A stretch of 64,000 bases of DNA from UBA5336 sp964506685 (lineage in GTDB: Bacteria > Pseudomonadota > Alphaproteobacteria > Caulobacterales > Hyphomonadaceae), in assembly GCA_964506685.1 (NCBI GenBank), contig CAZDMQ010000002.1, positions 46,750 to 110,749 on the forward strand, given 5' to 3'. A program made the position numbers and the translations under genes. Shown piece after piece: positions 17,351 to 25,222 of the stretch; within the stretch, counting starts at the first letter, position 1; each line of letters begins with the position of its first letter. The notes under the pieces were generated by a model. That model worked only from the letters and a program-made list of their open reading frames with translations. It ran no database searches and was not told the origin of the DNA.

Positions 17351-18741
17351 GGTTCGGTCCCCACGGAAACATTATTCGTGATGAAGGCATGATAGGCCAG
17401 CCATGGCAGCTCGCGGACGAGGACGAGCAGGGCGGTGGCAAAGCAGATGGCGCTGGCCAGCGCGTAGCCGGCACCGAAATAGGCCGGGCCGAGCGACAGC
17501 AGACCAATGGTCAGCCCACCATTGAGGACGAAGAACAGGGCCGTCAGGGCGGCAGCCGCCCCGCGCAGGTCGAAATACAGCAGGAAGACCAGGGTCAGGA
17601 GGAAGCCGGTATGGAACACCGTGCCAATCAGACCGGTCTGGAAGATACCGGCCTGCAGGGCGTTGGATCCAAACCCGACCTGCAGGGCGGGCAGGGCGAC
17701 CAGCAGCAGTGTCGCGAGCAGGGCCAGAAGGCCGGTGCAGGTCGCCAGCTGGGCGAGGGCAAACTGTCCGAGCGCGTTCATCCGGCTCTCGACGAGGCGG
17801 CGGCTGGCATTGGCCTCGAATGACCCGTAGAGGCGCCGATAATACTCGTAAAAGCGCGTCTCGACATGGATGAAGAAGAACACGAAGGCGGGGATCGCCA
17901 GCAGCTGGGCCATGAACAGTGCCGAATCATAGAGGGGGAAGGTGGCGAGCACCCCGCCGACACGGATCGAGCCCTTCAGGCCGGCATGCCACATGATGAT
18001 CTTGTCGATCCAGATACCGAGATAATAGAACAGGCCGAAGGCGGCGATCTCCCAGCGCAGGCGGATAAAACGGAGCAGGCTGCGGTCGATCACGACCGGG
18101 CCGGCATAGCTGCGCCCGACCGGGACGAGGATGGCGGCCAGGACCAGGGCAAGCGCGGCGTTGAAGATGGCCAGCACGCCGGCATCGTCGAGCTGGTCGG
18201 CCCATCGGACGGTGAGCACGAGCGCAGCAACGCAGCCGAGCAGGAAGGCCAGGGATATCGATCGGAAGTCGCGGATGATGGAGAGGAACGGACCGGTGAT
18301 CCAGATCGCCGATATCAGCCCGAAATTTAGGATCGCGAGCCATTCGACCGGGGCATCGAGGTGGACCGGGCCGAGATAGAAGCCGGCGGCAACGAGCAGG
18401 GTGAGCAGGCCCGCTGCCGCAAGGCTGGCGAACAGGGCAAAGGGGATATGGCGCGCATCGCGGCGATAGATCTGGTCAGCAAGATAGCGCGTGGACAACA
18501 GCACGACCGGGCCGGTCAGGATCAGGGTGAAGCAGAAATTGTAGATGATCACGGAGCGGAAGACCTGGGTCTCCTCCCAGCTGATCGAGGGCTTGAGGGC
18601 GAGGTTGATGCCGAGGATGGTCAGCACGGTGAATACCCACGGTCCGGCAACCAGGAACAGACCGTAGACATAGGCCATGGCCATGTCGCCGAGGCCGCCA
18701 CGATTGGCGAGGGCGCGAAGCTGGAAACCGATCCCCGCCAT
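17347..18741 (-). CDS. pelG: PelG, inner-membrane Pel polysaccharide transporter
   Basis: 464 residues, about twelve hydrophobic helices, of the MOP flippase superfamily. The N-terminus MAGIGFQLRALA followed by YVYGLFLVAGPW is characteristic of PelG, and length matches the Pseudomonas protein. It works with PelD, PelE and PelF to make and move Pel across the inner membrane. The ATG at 18741 is chosen because it gives the conserved N-terminus and has GGAGGG upstream; it lies 7 bases after the pelF stop. The next gene, the epimerase, overlaps its end by 4 bases. Confidence 0.92.
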   Translation of the reverse strand: MAGIGFQLRALANRGGLGDMAMAYVYGLFLVAGPWVFTVLTILGINLALKPSISWEETQVFRSVIIYNFCFTLILTGPVVLLSTRYLADQIYRRDARHIPFALFASLAAAGLLTLLVAAGFYLGPVHLDAPVEWLAILNFGLISAIWITGPFLSIIRDFRSISLAFLLGCVAALVLTVRWADQLDDAGVLAIFNAALALVLAAILVPVGRSYAGPVVIDRSLLRFIRLRWEIAAFGLFYYLGIWIDKIIMWHAGLKGSIRVGGVLATFPLYDSALFMAQLLAIPAFVFFFIHVETRFYEYYRRLYGSFEANASRRLVESRMNALGQFALAQLATCTGLLALLATLLLVALPALQVGFGSNALQAGIFQTGLIGTVFHTGFLLTLVFLLYFDLRGAAAALTALFFVLNGGLTIGLLSLGPAYFGAGYALASAICFATALLVLVRELPWLAYHAFITNNVSVGTEP

Positions 18742-18748
18742 GGCTGGT

Positions 18749-20314
18749 CTAGCCCTCCACGCCGGCCGTCGGCGCCATCGCTTCGGCATAGAGCGCGCGA
18801 TAGCGCTGGTCGATGACGGTCTTGTTGTAGGTCGCGGCCACGCGCCGCGCCATGACCGCTCCCATGTCCGCGCGCAGCTGCGGGTCGAGCAGGATCTCGG
18901 CCATGGCCCGCCCCGCCGCGCTGGCGTCGCCGCAGGGCACGATCCGGCCGCCAGCGCCGGTCACCGTGTCGCCGGCAAACCCTTCGAGGATCTCGCGGCA
19001 CGAGCCGACATCGGTCGCCACGGCGGGGATCGCGGCGGCGCCGGCTTCGAGCAGGACCAGGGGTTGGGCCTCGCTGAGGCTGGTCAGGGCGAGGAGGTCG
19101 ATGCGGGGCAGGTAGTCTGTGATCTTCACCCGGCCGCAGAACCGGATCGTGTCCCCGAGGCCGAGCTGGTCGACAAGCTGGCGGCATTCGCGCGCATAGT
19201 CGGGATCCTCCGCGTCCGGACCCAGGATCAGCGCCTCGACATCGGGCACCGACTGGCGCAGTACGTCGCAGGCGCTGATGAACATGCGGATATCCTTGAT
19301 CGGAACGACCCGTCCGATCAGGGCGACCGTCGGCCGGGTGCGCGCCGCTTCGCGGGGCAAGGCGGCGAAGGTGTCGACGTCCACGCCGTTGGGAATGATC
19401 CGGAGCTTGTCGGGCGGGGCACCGTCGGCGGCCTGGAACACCTGGTTGCCACCATAGAGCGTGGTCACCTGGCTTGCCGTGTCATAGGCGATGCGGGCAA
19501 AGCCGGAAAACGCCCGCAGCCACAGGTCGCGCAGTTCCGGCAGGGTATGCGAGACCGCGAGCCCGGCCCGGCCGGTATCGTGGAGCCAGTCTGCGACCGA
19601 AAGTTCGATCCGGCGCTCATTGGTGTAGATGCCGTGCTCGGTGATCAGCAGGGGGCGACCGGTTTCGAGCGCCACCCGCGCGCCGAGCAGTCCGGCATAG
19701 CCGGTCGAGATGGCGTGATAGACGTGGGCCTGGGGAACCGGGCAGGTCAGGCAGGTCAGCAGGCCCGACATCAGGGTGCGCCAGGTCCAGAAGAATTGCA
19801 GCAGGGAGGCGTTCGGCAGGATGGTGTCGCCGACATCCAGGATGGCCTGCCAGGCCAGGCGGGAATCGAGTAGCGCGACCTCGCCGAGACCGCTGTCGAG
19901 CAGGAACTCGCGGGCCTCTGCGAAAACGGCCGCGTCTCCCTCCAGCATGATCGCTGCCGCCATCCGGTGGACCTCGCGGATCCGCCCGCCATCCCACCGC
20001 CGGGCACTGCGCCCGCGATGACGATGCGACAGGGCGACATCGGCGACGGTCACCACATTGCCGGGAAGGTCATAGGCCAGGGTGTGCGGCCCTGTGTCGG
20101 GCTGGATCGCGGCGATCGCGAAGCGCGTGTCCGGCATGGCGCCAATCAGGGCGTGGGTCCATCCTGATACCCCGCCCATGACATAGGGATAGGTGCCTTC
20201 CAGCAGGAAGCAGACATCGGCCGCGCTGGCCTGATCGCTGGCGTGACCGCTGGCCTGACCGCTGGCCTGAGCGCCGGGCCGACGGGCGCGTGCGGTCGAC
20301 GCCCGGCCCATCAT
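18749..20314 (-). CDS. pelF: PelF, Pel glycosyltransferase (GT4 family)
   Basis: 521 residues. It is the cytosolic polymerising glycosyltransferase of the Pel pathway, using UDP-GalNAc/UDP-GlcNAc. Distinct PelF features are the start LLEGTYPYVMGGVSGW, the middle TEHGIYTNERRIE, the domain-two opening ALIGRVVPIKDI and the donor-site loop EAQPLVLLEAGAAAIPAVATDVGSCREILEG, quoted only in part as EAQPLVLLEAG and TDVGSCREI. The N-terminal ~30 residues are an unusual Ala/Ser/Gln repeat not seen in typical PelF. The ATG at 20314 overlaps the pelE stop by 4 bases. Confidence 0.94.
   Translation of the reverse strand: MMGRASTARARRPGAQASGQASGHASDQASAADVCFLLEGTYPYVMGGVSGWTHALIGAMPDTRFAIAAIQPDTGPHTLAYDLPGNVVTVADVALSHRHRGRSARRWDGGRIREVHRMAAAIMLEGDAAVFAEAREFLLDSGLGEVALLDSRLAWQAILDVGDTILPNASLLQFFWTWRTLMSGLLTCLTCPVPQAHVYHAISTGYAGLLGARVALETGRPLLITEHGIYTNERRIELSVADWLHDTGRAGLAVSHTLPELRDLWLRAFSGFARIAYDTASQVTTLYGGNQVFQAADGAPPDKLRIIPNGVDVDTFAALPREAARTRPTVALIGRVVPIKDIRMFISACDVLRQSVPDVEALILGPDAEDPDYARECRQLVDQLGLGDTIRFCGRVKITDYLPRIDLLALTSLSEAQPLVLLEAGAAAIPAVATDVGSCREILEGFAGDTVTGAGGRIVPCGDASAAGRAMAEILLDPQLRADMGAVMARRVAATYNKTVIDQRYRALYAEAMAPTAGVEG
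20225..20272. repeat. 12-bp tandem repeat in the 5' end of pelF
   Basis: Four adjacent copies of GCTGGCCTGACC with one or two changes each. On the minus strand they code the four-residue repeats SGQA / SGHA / SDQA in the extra N-terminal tail of PelF, just before the conserved glycosyltransferase start. The unit is in frame, so expansion changes the tail length only. Confidence 0.85.
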
Positions 20315-21174
20315 GTCGGGTCCGCCTTGTGGGTGTCGACGGTGTGCAGGCCATCGGAACAGGCAAACGCCATGCGCCGCATCTCGCCGGCGAGATCGGC
20401 GGATAAAAGGCCCGAATTCGCATAGTCCATGCAGGCTTCGAACAATGCCTGGCGGGCGGGGTGGTGCCCGGGGTCCTCGTCCAGGATGCGGCGCGCTGCA
20501 CTGACGCGATCACTGTAGTGCTTCTTGAGGTCTGCGAGGACGGTGGCGGCAAGGACGCGGACAGCGGCATCCTCGCTCACCGCAGCGCGGCGCACGACGG
20601 GGGCGAGATCCGGGCCGAAATGCATGGACACGGCCCGCAATGCGGCGAGCGCTTCGGCCTGGCTGCCATGTTCGATGGCATCCAGCAGGGGATCCAGCCC
20701 CTCCGGAGCGTCGGTGCCGAGGCGGCCATCATCCAGCGCGTCGCAAAGCTCGCCGATATGCAGCGTGGCCGGATCGCCGGGCTGGCCTTCGAGGAGATCG
20801 TCGAACCGCTCCTCGAGGGTGTCCGACGGCGCGGCATGGCGCGCCATGGAAACAGCGGCGGCGAGCAGCGGACCGAACGGGCCGGCCAGCAGCGTCCAGA
20901 CTGCCAGACCGGCAAGATCGGTGTCCATCGCGCCAGTCGCGTCGGGACGGGCCATGACGGCAAGGGTTGCGCAGATCAGGACATGGCCTGCGAGGGCTGG
21001 TCCGGTGGCCAAACCGGCAAGGACCGTGCCCGCCAGCAAGCCAGCTTCCAGCCCGAATACGACAAGACTGGCCAGGACCAGCCGCAGGAGCCCCGGGGTC
21101 AGGAGTTCAGGAGTCAGGCGAGCTGTGCTGGCCGGTGTCGCTGGAGGGTGCGACAGGCTGGCGCCGCCCGACAT
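20311..21174 (-). CDS. pelE: PelE-like inner-membrane protein
   Basis: 287 residues. Hydrophobic helices near 28-50, 55-75 and 88-110 are followed by an alpha-helical cytosolic domain with alanine-rich repeated helices. This agrees with PelE, which has membrane helices plus TPR-like repeats and links PelD to PelF. Sequence conservation is low, so the call leans on position: it lies exactly between pelD and pelF, sharing one base with the pelD stop and four with pelF. Cysteine-poor, no enzyme motif. Confidence 0.8.
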   Translation of the reverse strand: MSGGASLSHPPATPASTARLTPELLTPGLLRLVLASLVVFGLEAGLLAGTVLAGLATGPALAGHVLICATLAVMARPDATGAMDTDLAGLAVWTLLAGPFGPLLAAAVSMARHAAPSDTLEERFDDLLEGQPGDPATLHIGELCDALDDGRLGTDAPEGLDPLLDAIEHGSQAEALAALRAVSMHFGPDLAPVVRRAAVSEDAAVRVLAATVLADLKKHYSDRVSAARRILDEDPGHHPARQALFEACMDYANSGLLSADLAGEMRRMAFACSDGLHTVDTHKADPT

Positions 21175-22136
21175 CAGCCGAGAGCCCTTTCAAGCGGCCT
21201 GTCAGCCGGATCCGTCGAGACGCGGGCTCCGGGCCTATCGGTCCCGGGGCTGCCGATCGCCGGCCGGAGGTGACGCTGCAGGGCGCGGGTGGCCCGTATC
21301 AGGCACTCGCGGGAGAAGACCGGATCGACGCCGCCCATCAGCGCATGCACGATCACGGCTCCGGCAGGGGTCTCCCCGTCGCGGGCAATGAGGGGCAGGG
21401 CCCATTTCGCTCCGTCCTCAAGGTCGGCGGGGTCGGCATTGATGCGCTCGGCATCGACACGGTAGCTGGCTCCGGCACCGGAGACGTGTTGGTACTGGCC
21501 GTGCTCGCAGACATAGACCCCGAGCGCCTCGGCCTGCGCAGCAGCGGCAAGAAAGGGGGCGGCCCGTTCCAGCACGTCGCGCGGGGACAGGTCATCGGAC
21601 AGGGACCAGTGTGCGATCGAGGCCGCGAGGGAGGCGGTATCGGCGGCAATGCGCCGTTCAAGGGCGCGGTTGCGCTCCAGCAGTGCTTCGACCCCCTCTG
21701 CCAGGGTCTCGATCTGCGCACGTGCCGCAAGCAGTTCGGCCTGCGTGGTCCGGGCCAGGGCGGCCTGGCGTGAGCGCAGCGCTCCGATGAGGGTGCCGGC
21801 CAGCAGCCATGTCAGCGGCTGGGCCAGGATGCCGGCGCGGTAGGCGGCAACCGACTGGTCGATGGCCCGCTCGGGAAGGCCGGCCGAAGCGACCAGCACC
21901 GAGGCAATCAGGGCCGCCAGAACGCCCCCCAGAATGCCGCGCTGGACGGCCAGCAAGATCACGGCAATCCAGTAGGGGCTGGGCTGGCTGGCTGCGAAGG
22001 CGCCGGGCGAAAAGGCGAAGGCCTCGACCAGCTTCAGGCCGCCGAAGAGCAGGCCCGCTTCCACGGCGAAGGCGACGGCGCCATTGGTGCGCAGGACGTC
22101 CGTGATGGCGGCGGCAGGGCGGGGTCGGGTGGTCAT
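21174..22136 (-). CDS. pelD: PelD-like protein, short form without the c-di-GMP-binding GGDEF-like domain
   Basis: 320 residues against about 455 in Pseudomonas. Four hydrophobic helices (about 20-125) are followed by a coiled coil (about 130-165, rich in Ala, Glu and Arg) and a GAF-like domain (about 175-300, including EALGVYVCEHGQYQHVSGAG). After this the protein ends with a disordered Arg/Pro/Asp tail. The degenerate GGDEF domain, whose RxxD site binds c-di-GMP in classical PelD, is missing. The start overlaps the preceding barrel gene by 4 bases, and its stop touches pelE. Assignment rests on architecture and position, so a divergent regulator is possible. Confidence 0.78.
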   Translation of the reverse strand: MTTRPRPAAAITDVLRTNGAVAFAVEAGLLFGGLKLVEAFAFSPGAFAASQPSPYWIAVILLAVQRGILGGVLAALIASVLVASAGLPERAIDQSVAAYRAGILAQPLTWLLAGTLIGALRSRQAALARTTQAELLAARAQIETLAEGVEALLERNRALERRIAADTASLAASIAHWSLSDDLSPRDVLERAAPFLAAAAQAEALGVYVCEHGQYQHVSGAGASYRVDAERINADPADLEDGAKWALPLIARDGETPAGAVIVHALMGGVDPVFSRECLIRATRALQRHLRPAIGSPGTDRPGARVSTDPADRPLERALG

Positions 22137-23455
22137 GGCAGGCGTCCCAGGGTGGTGAAGGTACGGGTCAGCGACAGCGTGACGGCGGTAAAGGAGTCGA
22201 ACTCGGCGCGCTGCGCCGAGACGTCGGAATATTCGGCATTGATGCCCAGGGCGATTTCGGGGGCGACGCGGACCTGGCCTTCGACGCGGACAAAGCCGCC
22301 ATTGGCGCGGTCGATGTCTTCGCGGTATCCGGCGCCGGCGTCGATATAGCTGTCCGGGGTTGCAAACGGTTCGAACCGCTTGTGCAGGCCCAGCGAGAGG
22401 ACTTCCAGGTCGCGCAGCGGGAGCGGCGAAACCTTTCGCCTTGCGCCGATGTCGACTTCAGAGACCTCCGAGACGTATTCCCCATCGAAGCGCGCCGCCA
22501 GGCGCGGCGCCGTGACTTTCGTACCGATGCGGTAGCTCAGCCCGGCCGCCAGGCGGAAGGAATCGCTCACGTCCTCTCGATCCTCGATCATGTAGTTGCG
22601 CGCGCCAAGCTGAACATCGACATGGGCGGGGCCGAAGCTTCGCATGCCCGTTAGCTCGATCTCGTCAAGCGCGGCGTCGAACGCGGCGCCCTGGCTGAAA
22701 TCATAGTAGGGGCGGTTCACGGCGGCGGCGAGCCCGACGCGCCAATCGCGGCCGCGCCGGTCGATCGCGCCGTCAATGCCGGTGATGTCACCATTGCTGA
22801 CCAGTTCCATGCGCGTCCGGCCGAAGCCCGGATAGGCCTCGAGCCCGAGCCGACCGGTCAGGCGGTCCTCATCGACCGAGGCCAGCGGGCCCTTGCCTCC
22901 AAAGGCCTCATCATCCTTGAGCGTGCGCGTTTCAAGTCCTGCGATGACAGAGGGACCGACGCGCCGCGCGAACCGTCCATCGGCCCGCAGGCCGTATTGT
23001 TCATCATTACCGGAATCGCCGAGGAAGAAGGCCTCGAGCGTTGCGAACGCGCCCGACGTGCGGGCGATGGCGTCGCCACGCGCGCGGGCAAATTCTGCCG
23101 CCTCGCCAGGTTCTGCGACACGGGCAACCTCGTCCCAGGCCGCGGCCGCCTGGCGCCAGTCTGGTGCAGTTTCCGCTGCCATGGCGAGCACTCTGAGCGC
23201 GACCTCATTAACCGGATCGATGTCTGTGGCCGCCTGCGCCACCGTGCGCGCATCAGCGGTCTTGCCGGTCTGGTAGAGCGCGTTGGCTTCCAGCGCCATG
23301 ATGGCGGCGGTCGCCTTGTCATCGCCGGTCGCGTTCGCACCGGGCGCGTCCCCTGTGGTCTGGGCAAGGGCTCCCGCCGCGAGCGCAAGTGCTCCCACCA
23401 GGGGTGGAAGCAGCCATCGGCCTAAACCGATCAGCAGTTGCATTGATATCCGCAT
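22133..23455 (-). CDS. Outer-membrane beta-barrel, C-terminal PelB equivalent
   Basis: 440 residues. A Sec signal peptide (hydrophobic core PPLVGALALAAGALA) is followed by a short helical TPR-like stretch (about 45-130, with ALYQTGKTADARTVAQAA) and then about 300 residues of alternating strands with many Arg/Asp/Tyr, the size of the 16-strand PelB barrel. It would form the Pel exit pore. In Pseudomonas this part is fused to the long TPR region; here it is a separate gene whose TPR half lies 1.8 kb away beyond an inverted gene. ATG 23455 is used since GGGGGA precedes it. First gene of the barrel-pelD-E-F-G-epimerase operon. Confidence 0.8.
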   Translation of the reverse strand: MRISMQLLIGLGRWLLPPLVGALALAAGALAQTTGDAPGANATGDDKATAAIMALEANALYQTGKTADARTVAQAATDIDPVNEVALRVLAMAAETAPDWRQAAAAWDEVARVAEPGEAAEFARARGDAIARTSGAFATLEAFFLGDSGNDEQYGLRADGRFARRVGPSVIAGLETRTLKDDEAFGGKGPLASVDEDRLTGRLGLEAYPGFGRTRMELVSNGDITGIDGAIDRRGRDWRVGLAAAVNRPYYDFSQGAAFDAALDEIELTGMRSFGPAHVDVQLGARNYMIEDREDVSDSFRLAAGLSYRIGTKVTAPRLAARFDGEYVSEVSEVDIGARRKVSPLPLRDLEVLSLGLHKRFEPFATPDSYIDAGAGYREDIDRANGGFVRVEGQVRVAPEIALGINAEYSDVSAQRAEFDSFTAVTLSLTRTFTTLGRLP

Positions 23456-23492
23456 ATTGTCCCCCGACAATCTTGTGGATAAATCGAACTAA

Positions 23493-23541
23493 ATTGGCAT
23501 CCAATCAACCCGATTATACGAAAGTCATGAAACTTTTTACA
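23493..23541 (-). promoter_or_regulatory. Candidate promoter of the barrel-pelDEFG operon with inverted repeat at the start site
   Basis: On the minus strand a perfect TATAAT lies at 23518-23513. The best -35 at 17-bp spacing (23541-23536) reads TGTAAA, a weak match. A start site near 23506 would give a leader of about 50 bases before the ATG at 23455. ATTGG-CAT-CCAAT, an inverted repeat at 23493-23505, covers the predicted start site and could hold a regulator. The region is markedly AT-richer than the surrounding genes and lies between two divergent genes. Confidence 0.45.
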
Positions 23542-23631
23542 TAATTCCCCTCGTGATTGAGTAAGGGGCAGCGGCATATCCCGGGACGGGACAACCTCCC
23601 GCGTCGGGGCGAAGGGTGGAGGTGCAACGTG

Positions 23632-25101
23632 ATGCTTCTGGGGAAAGGCGCCCGAGCCGTGCGGCGGCTTGCCTGGATGGTCGCGGTTCTCCTGCCAGCC
23701 TGCTGTTCGACCCTTGATCGCGGTAAACCCCTGGTTGTGCAATCGGTCCGGTACGAACCGTCCCGCGCGGCGCTTGCAAATCCGGAGCGGGGTTTCCATG
23801 GCTGGAGCACGCCGGTCACCGAGGACGCGCCGGACGCCGATTTCAGCGCATTACGGGCGCGGGGGGATACGCTCGCCTTCGCCTATCTGCTGCTTGCGGA
23901 CTATGTCGACCGGCCGATCAGCGAGGCCTGGCTGGACAGGTTGGAGGACACGTTCGAGGCGGCACGCCGGGCCGGGGTCAAACTGGTGCTGCGACCGGCC
24001 TATGAACTGCCCGGGACGACACCGGAGGATGCGCCGGCGGTGACGCTGGCCCGCGCCGAAGCGCATCTCGTGCAACTCGCCCCGATCCTTGCGGCCAATG
24101 CCGATACCCTCGCGGTGATGCAGGCCGGAATGATCGGGCCCTGGGGGGAATGGCACAGCGCGCGCGGCGAGATGGCCGGACGGCTGGCGCGGGATCGGAT
24201 CGTGGCGGCGCTGCTGGACGCGGTGCCTGAAAGCCGGTTCGTGCAATTGCGGACCCCGACCTTCATGGCTGAGCAGGCGCCGCGCCCCCAGGCGCCGGAA
24301 CGGGCTTACTCGGCCGATCCTGCAGCAAGAATTGGCCATCACAATGATTGCTTCCTCGCCAGTTCCGACGACATGGGGACCTATTTCCCCCCCGAGGCTG
24401 CAGCGGCCCAGCGGGCGTATCTGGAAAGAGCCACACGCTTTGCGCCGGTCGGGGGGGAGACCTGCCAGGGCGGGCTTCCGAGCCAGCGCAGCGACTGCCG
24501 GACCGCACTCGCGGAATTCGAACGCTTCCACTGGACGTTTCTCAATCGCGACTACGACCGCGCGGTGATCGCGCGCTGGGAGGCGGGCGGTTGCCTGCCG
24601 GAAATCGAACGCCGGCTCGGCTACCGCCTGGCGCTGCAGGCCGCGCGGCTGATCCGGCCAAGTGATGCGGCCCGCCCGGGTGCGGCAACACCTCGCCAGA
24701 CGGCGCTGGCTTGGGGGGTGGAACTCGACCTCGTGAATACCGGCTGGGCGCGCGTGCACGGTCCAAGAGATGTCGTGCTTCATCTGGTCGACGGCACAGG
24801 GGAAGAGGTCGCGATATCGCTTTCCGGGTCCGAGGCGGACTGCGCCGGATGTCCCGGCGGGGATGTGCGACACTGGCTTCCGGGACCGGGCGAGACCGTA
24901 CAGCGCCGTTTCTGGATCCGGCGCGCGGCGACGTTGCCGCCGGGACGCTACAAGGTCATGCTGTCACTGCCCGATCCTTCGCCGCGACTTGCCGAACGGG
25001 CTGATTACGCGATTGCCCTGGCCAATGAGGGGATATGGGACGCGGCGACCGGCCGCCATGCGCTCGGCCTTACCCTCGACGTGCCCGCGCCGGCGAGCTG
25101 A
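23632..25101 (+). CDS. DUF4874/DUF4832 lipoprotein inserted in the Pel locus, putative glycosidase
   Basis: 489 residues. A lipoprotein-type signal ends at LLPAC (Cys24). Then comes the DUF4874 hallmark NPERGFHGW, with RPAYELPG and QAGMIGPWGEWH, and the DUF4832 section (HHNDCFLASSDDMGTYF). A beta-sandwich-like C-terminus follows (VHGPRDVVLHLVDG and onwards). These domains are predicted TIM-barrel carbohydrate enzymes without known reactions. ATG 23632 follows GGTGGAGGTG. It is the only gene on the plus strand inside the Pel block, lying between the two PelB halves. Since PelA here lacks its hydrolase domain, this protein may be the missing Pel-trimming enzyme; that is inference. Confidence 0.82.
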   Translation: MLLGKGARAVRRLAWMVAVLLPACCSTLDRGKPLVVQSVRYEPSRAALANPERGFHGWSTPVTEDAPDADFSALRARGDTLAFAYLLLADYVDRPISEAWLDRLEDTFEAARRAGVKLVLRPAYELPGTTPEDAPAVTLARAEAHLVQLAPILAANADTLAVMQAGMIGPWGEWHSARGEMAGRLARDRIVAALLDAVPESRFVQLRTPTFMAEQAPRPQAPERAYSADPAARIGHHNDCFLASSDDMGTYFPPEAAAAQRAYLERATRFAPVGGETCQGGLPSQRSDCRTALAEFERFHWTFLNRDYDRAVIARWEAGGCLPEIERRLGYRLALQAARLIRPSDAARPGAATPRQTALAWGVELDLVNTGWARVHGPRDVVLHLVDGTGEEVAISLSGSEADCAGCPGGDVRHWLPGPGETVQRRFWIRRAATLPPGRYKVMLSLPDPSPRLAERADYAIALANEGIWDAATGRHALGLTLDVPAPAS

Positions 25102-25186
25102 TACGGCGCAGGTACAAGACCGGGCCTCTCCATCGAGCCCCGAGGCGCCGGAGTTTGCCCTCTGTCGCGCGGACCGGTCAGTCCCT

Positions 25187-25211
25187 GACCAGACCAGACC
25201 AGACCAGACCA
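25187..25211. repeat. (GACCA)5 pentanucleotide repeat between convergent genes
   Basis: Five exact GACCA units, followed by two diverged GTCCA-type units, lie in the 121-base gap between the convergent DUF4832 gene and the TPR-PelB gene. The repeat ends 11 bases before the last codons of the TPR gene, so its slippage would not alter either protein. No hairpin terminator could be drawn from it. Confidence 0.85.
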
Positions 25212-25222
25212 GTCCAGTCCTC

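Noticed and set aside
23632..25101. Considered as the missing PelC lipoprotein
   Set aside because: It is far larger than PelC (489 against about 170 residues) and carries DUF4874/DUF4832 motifs.
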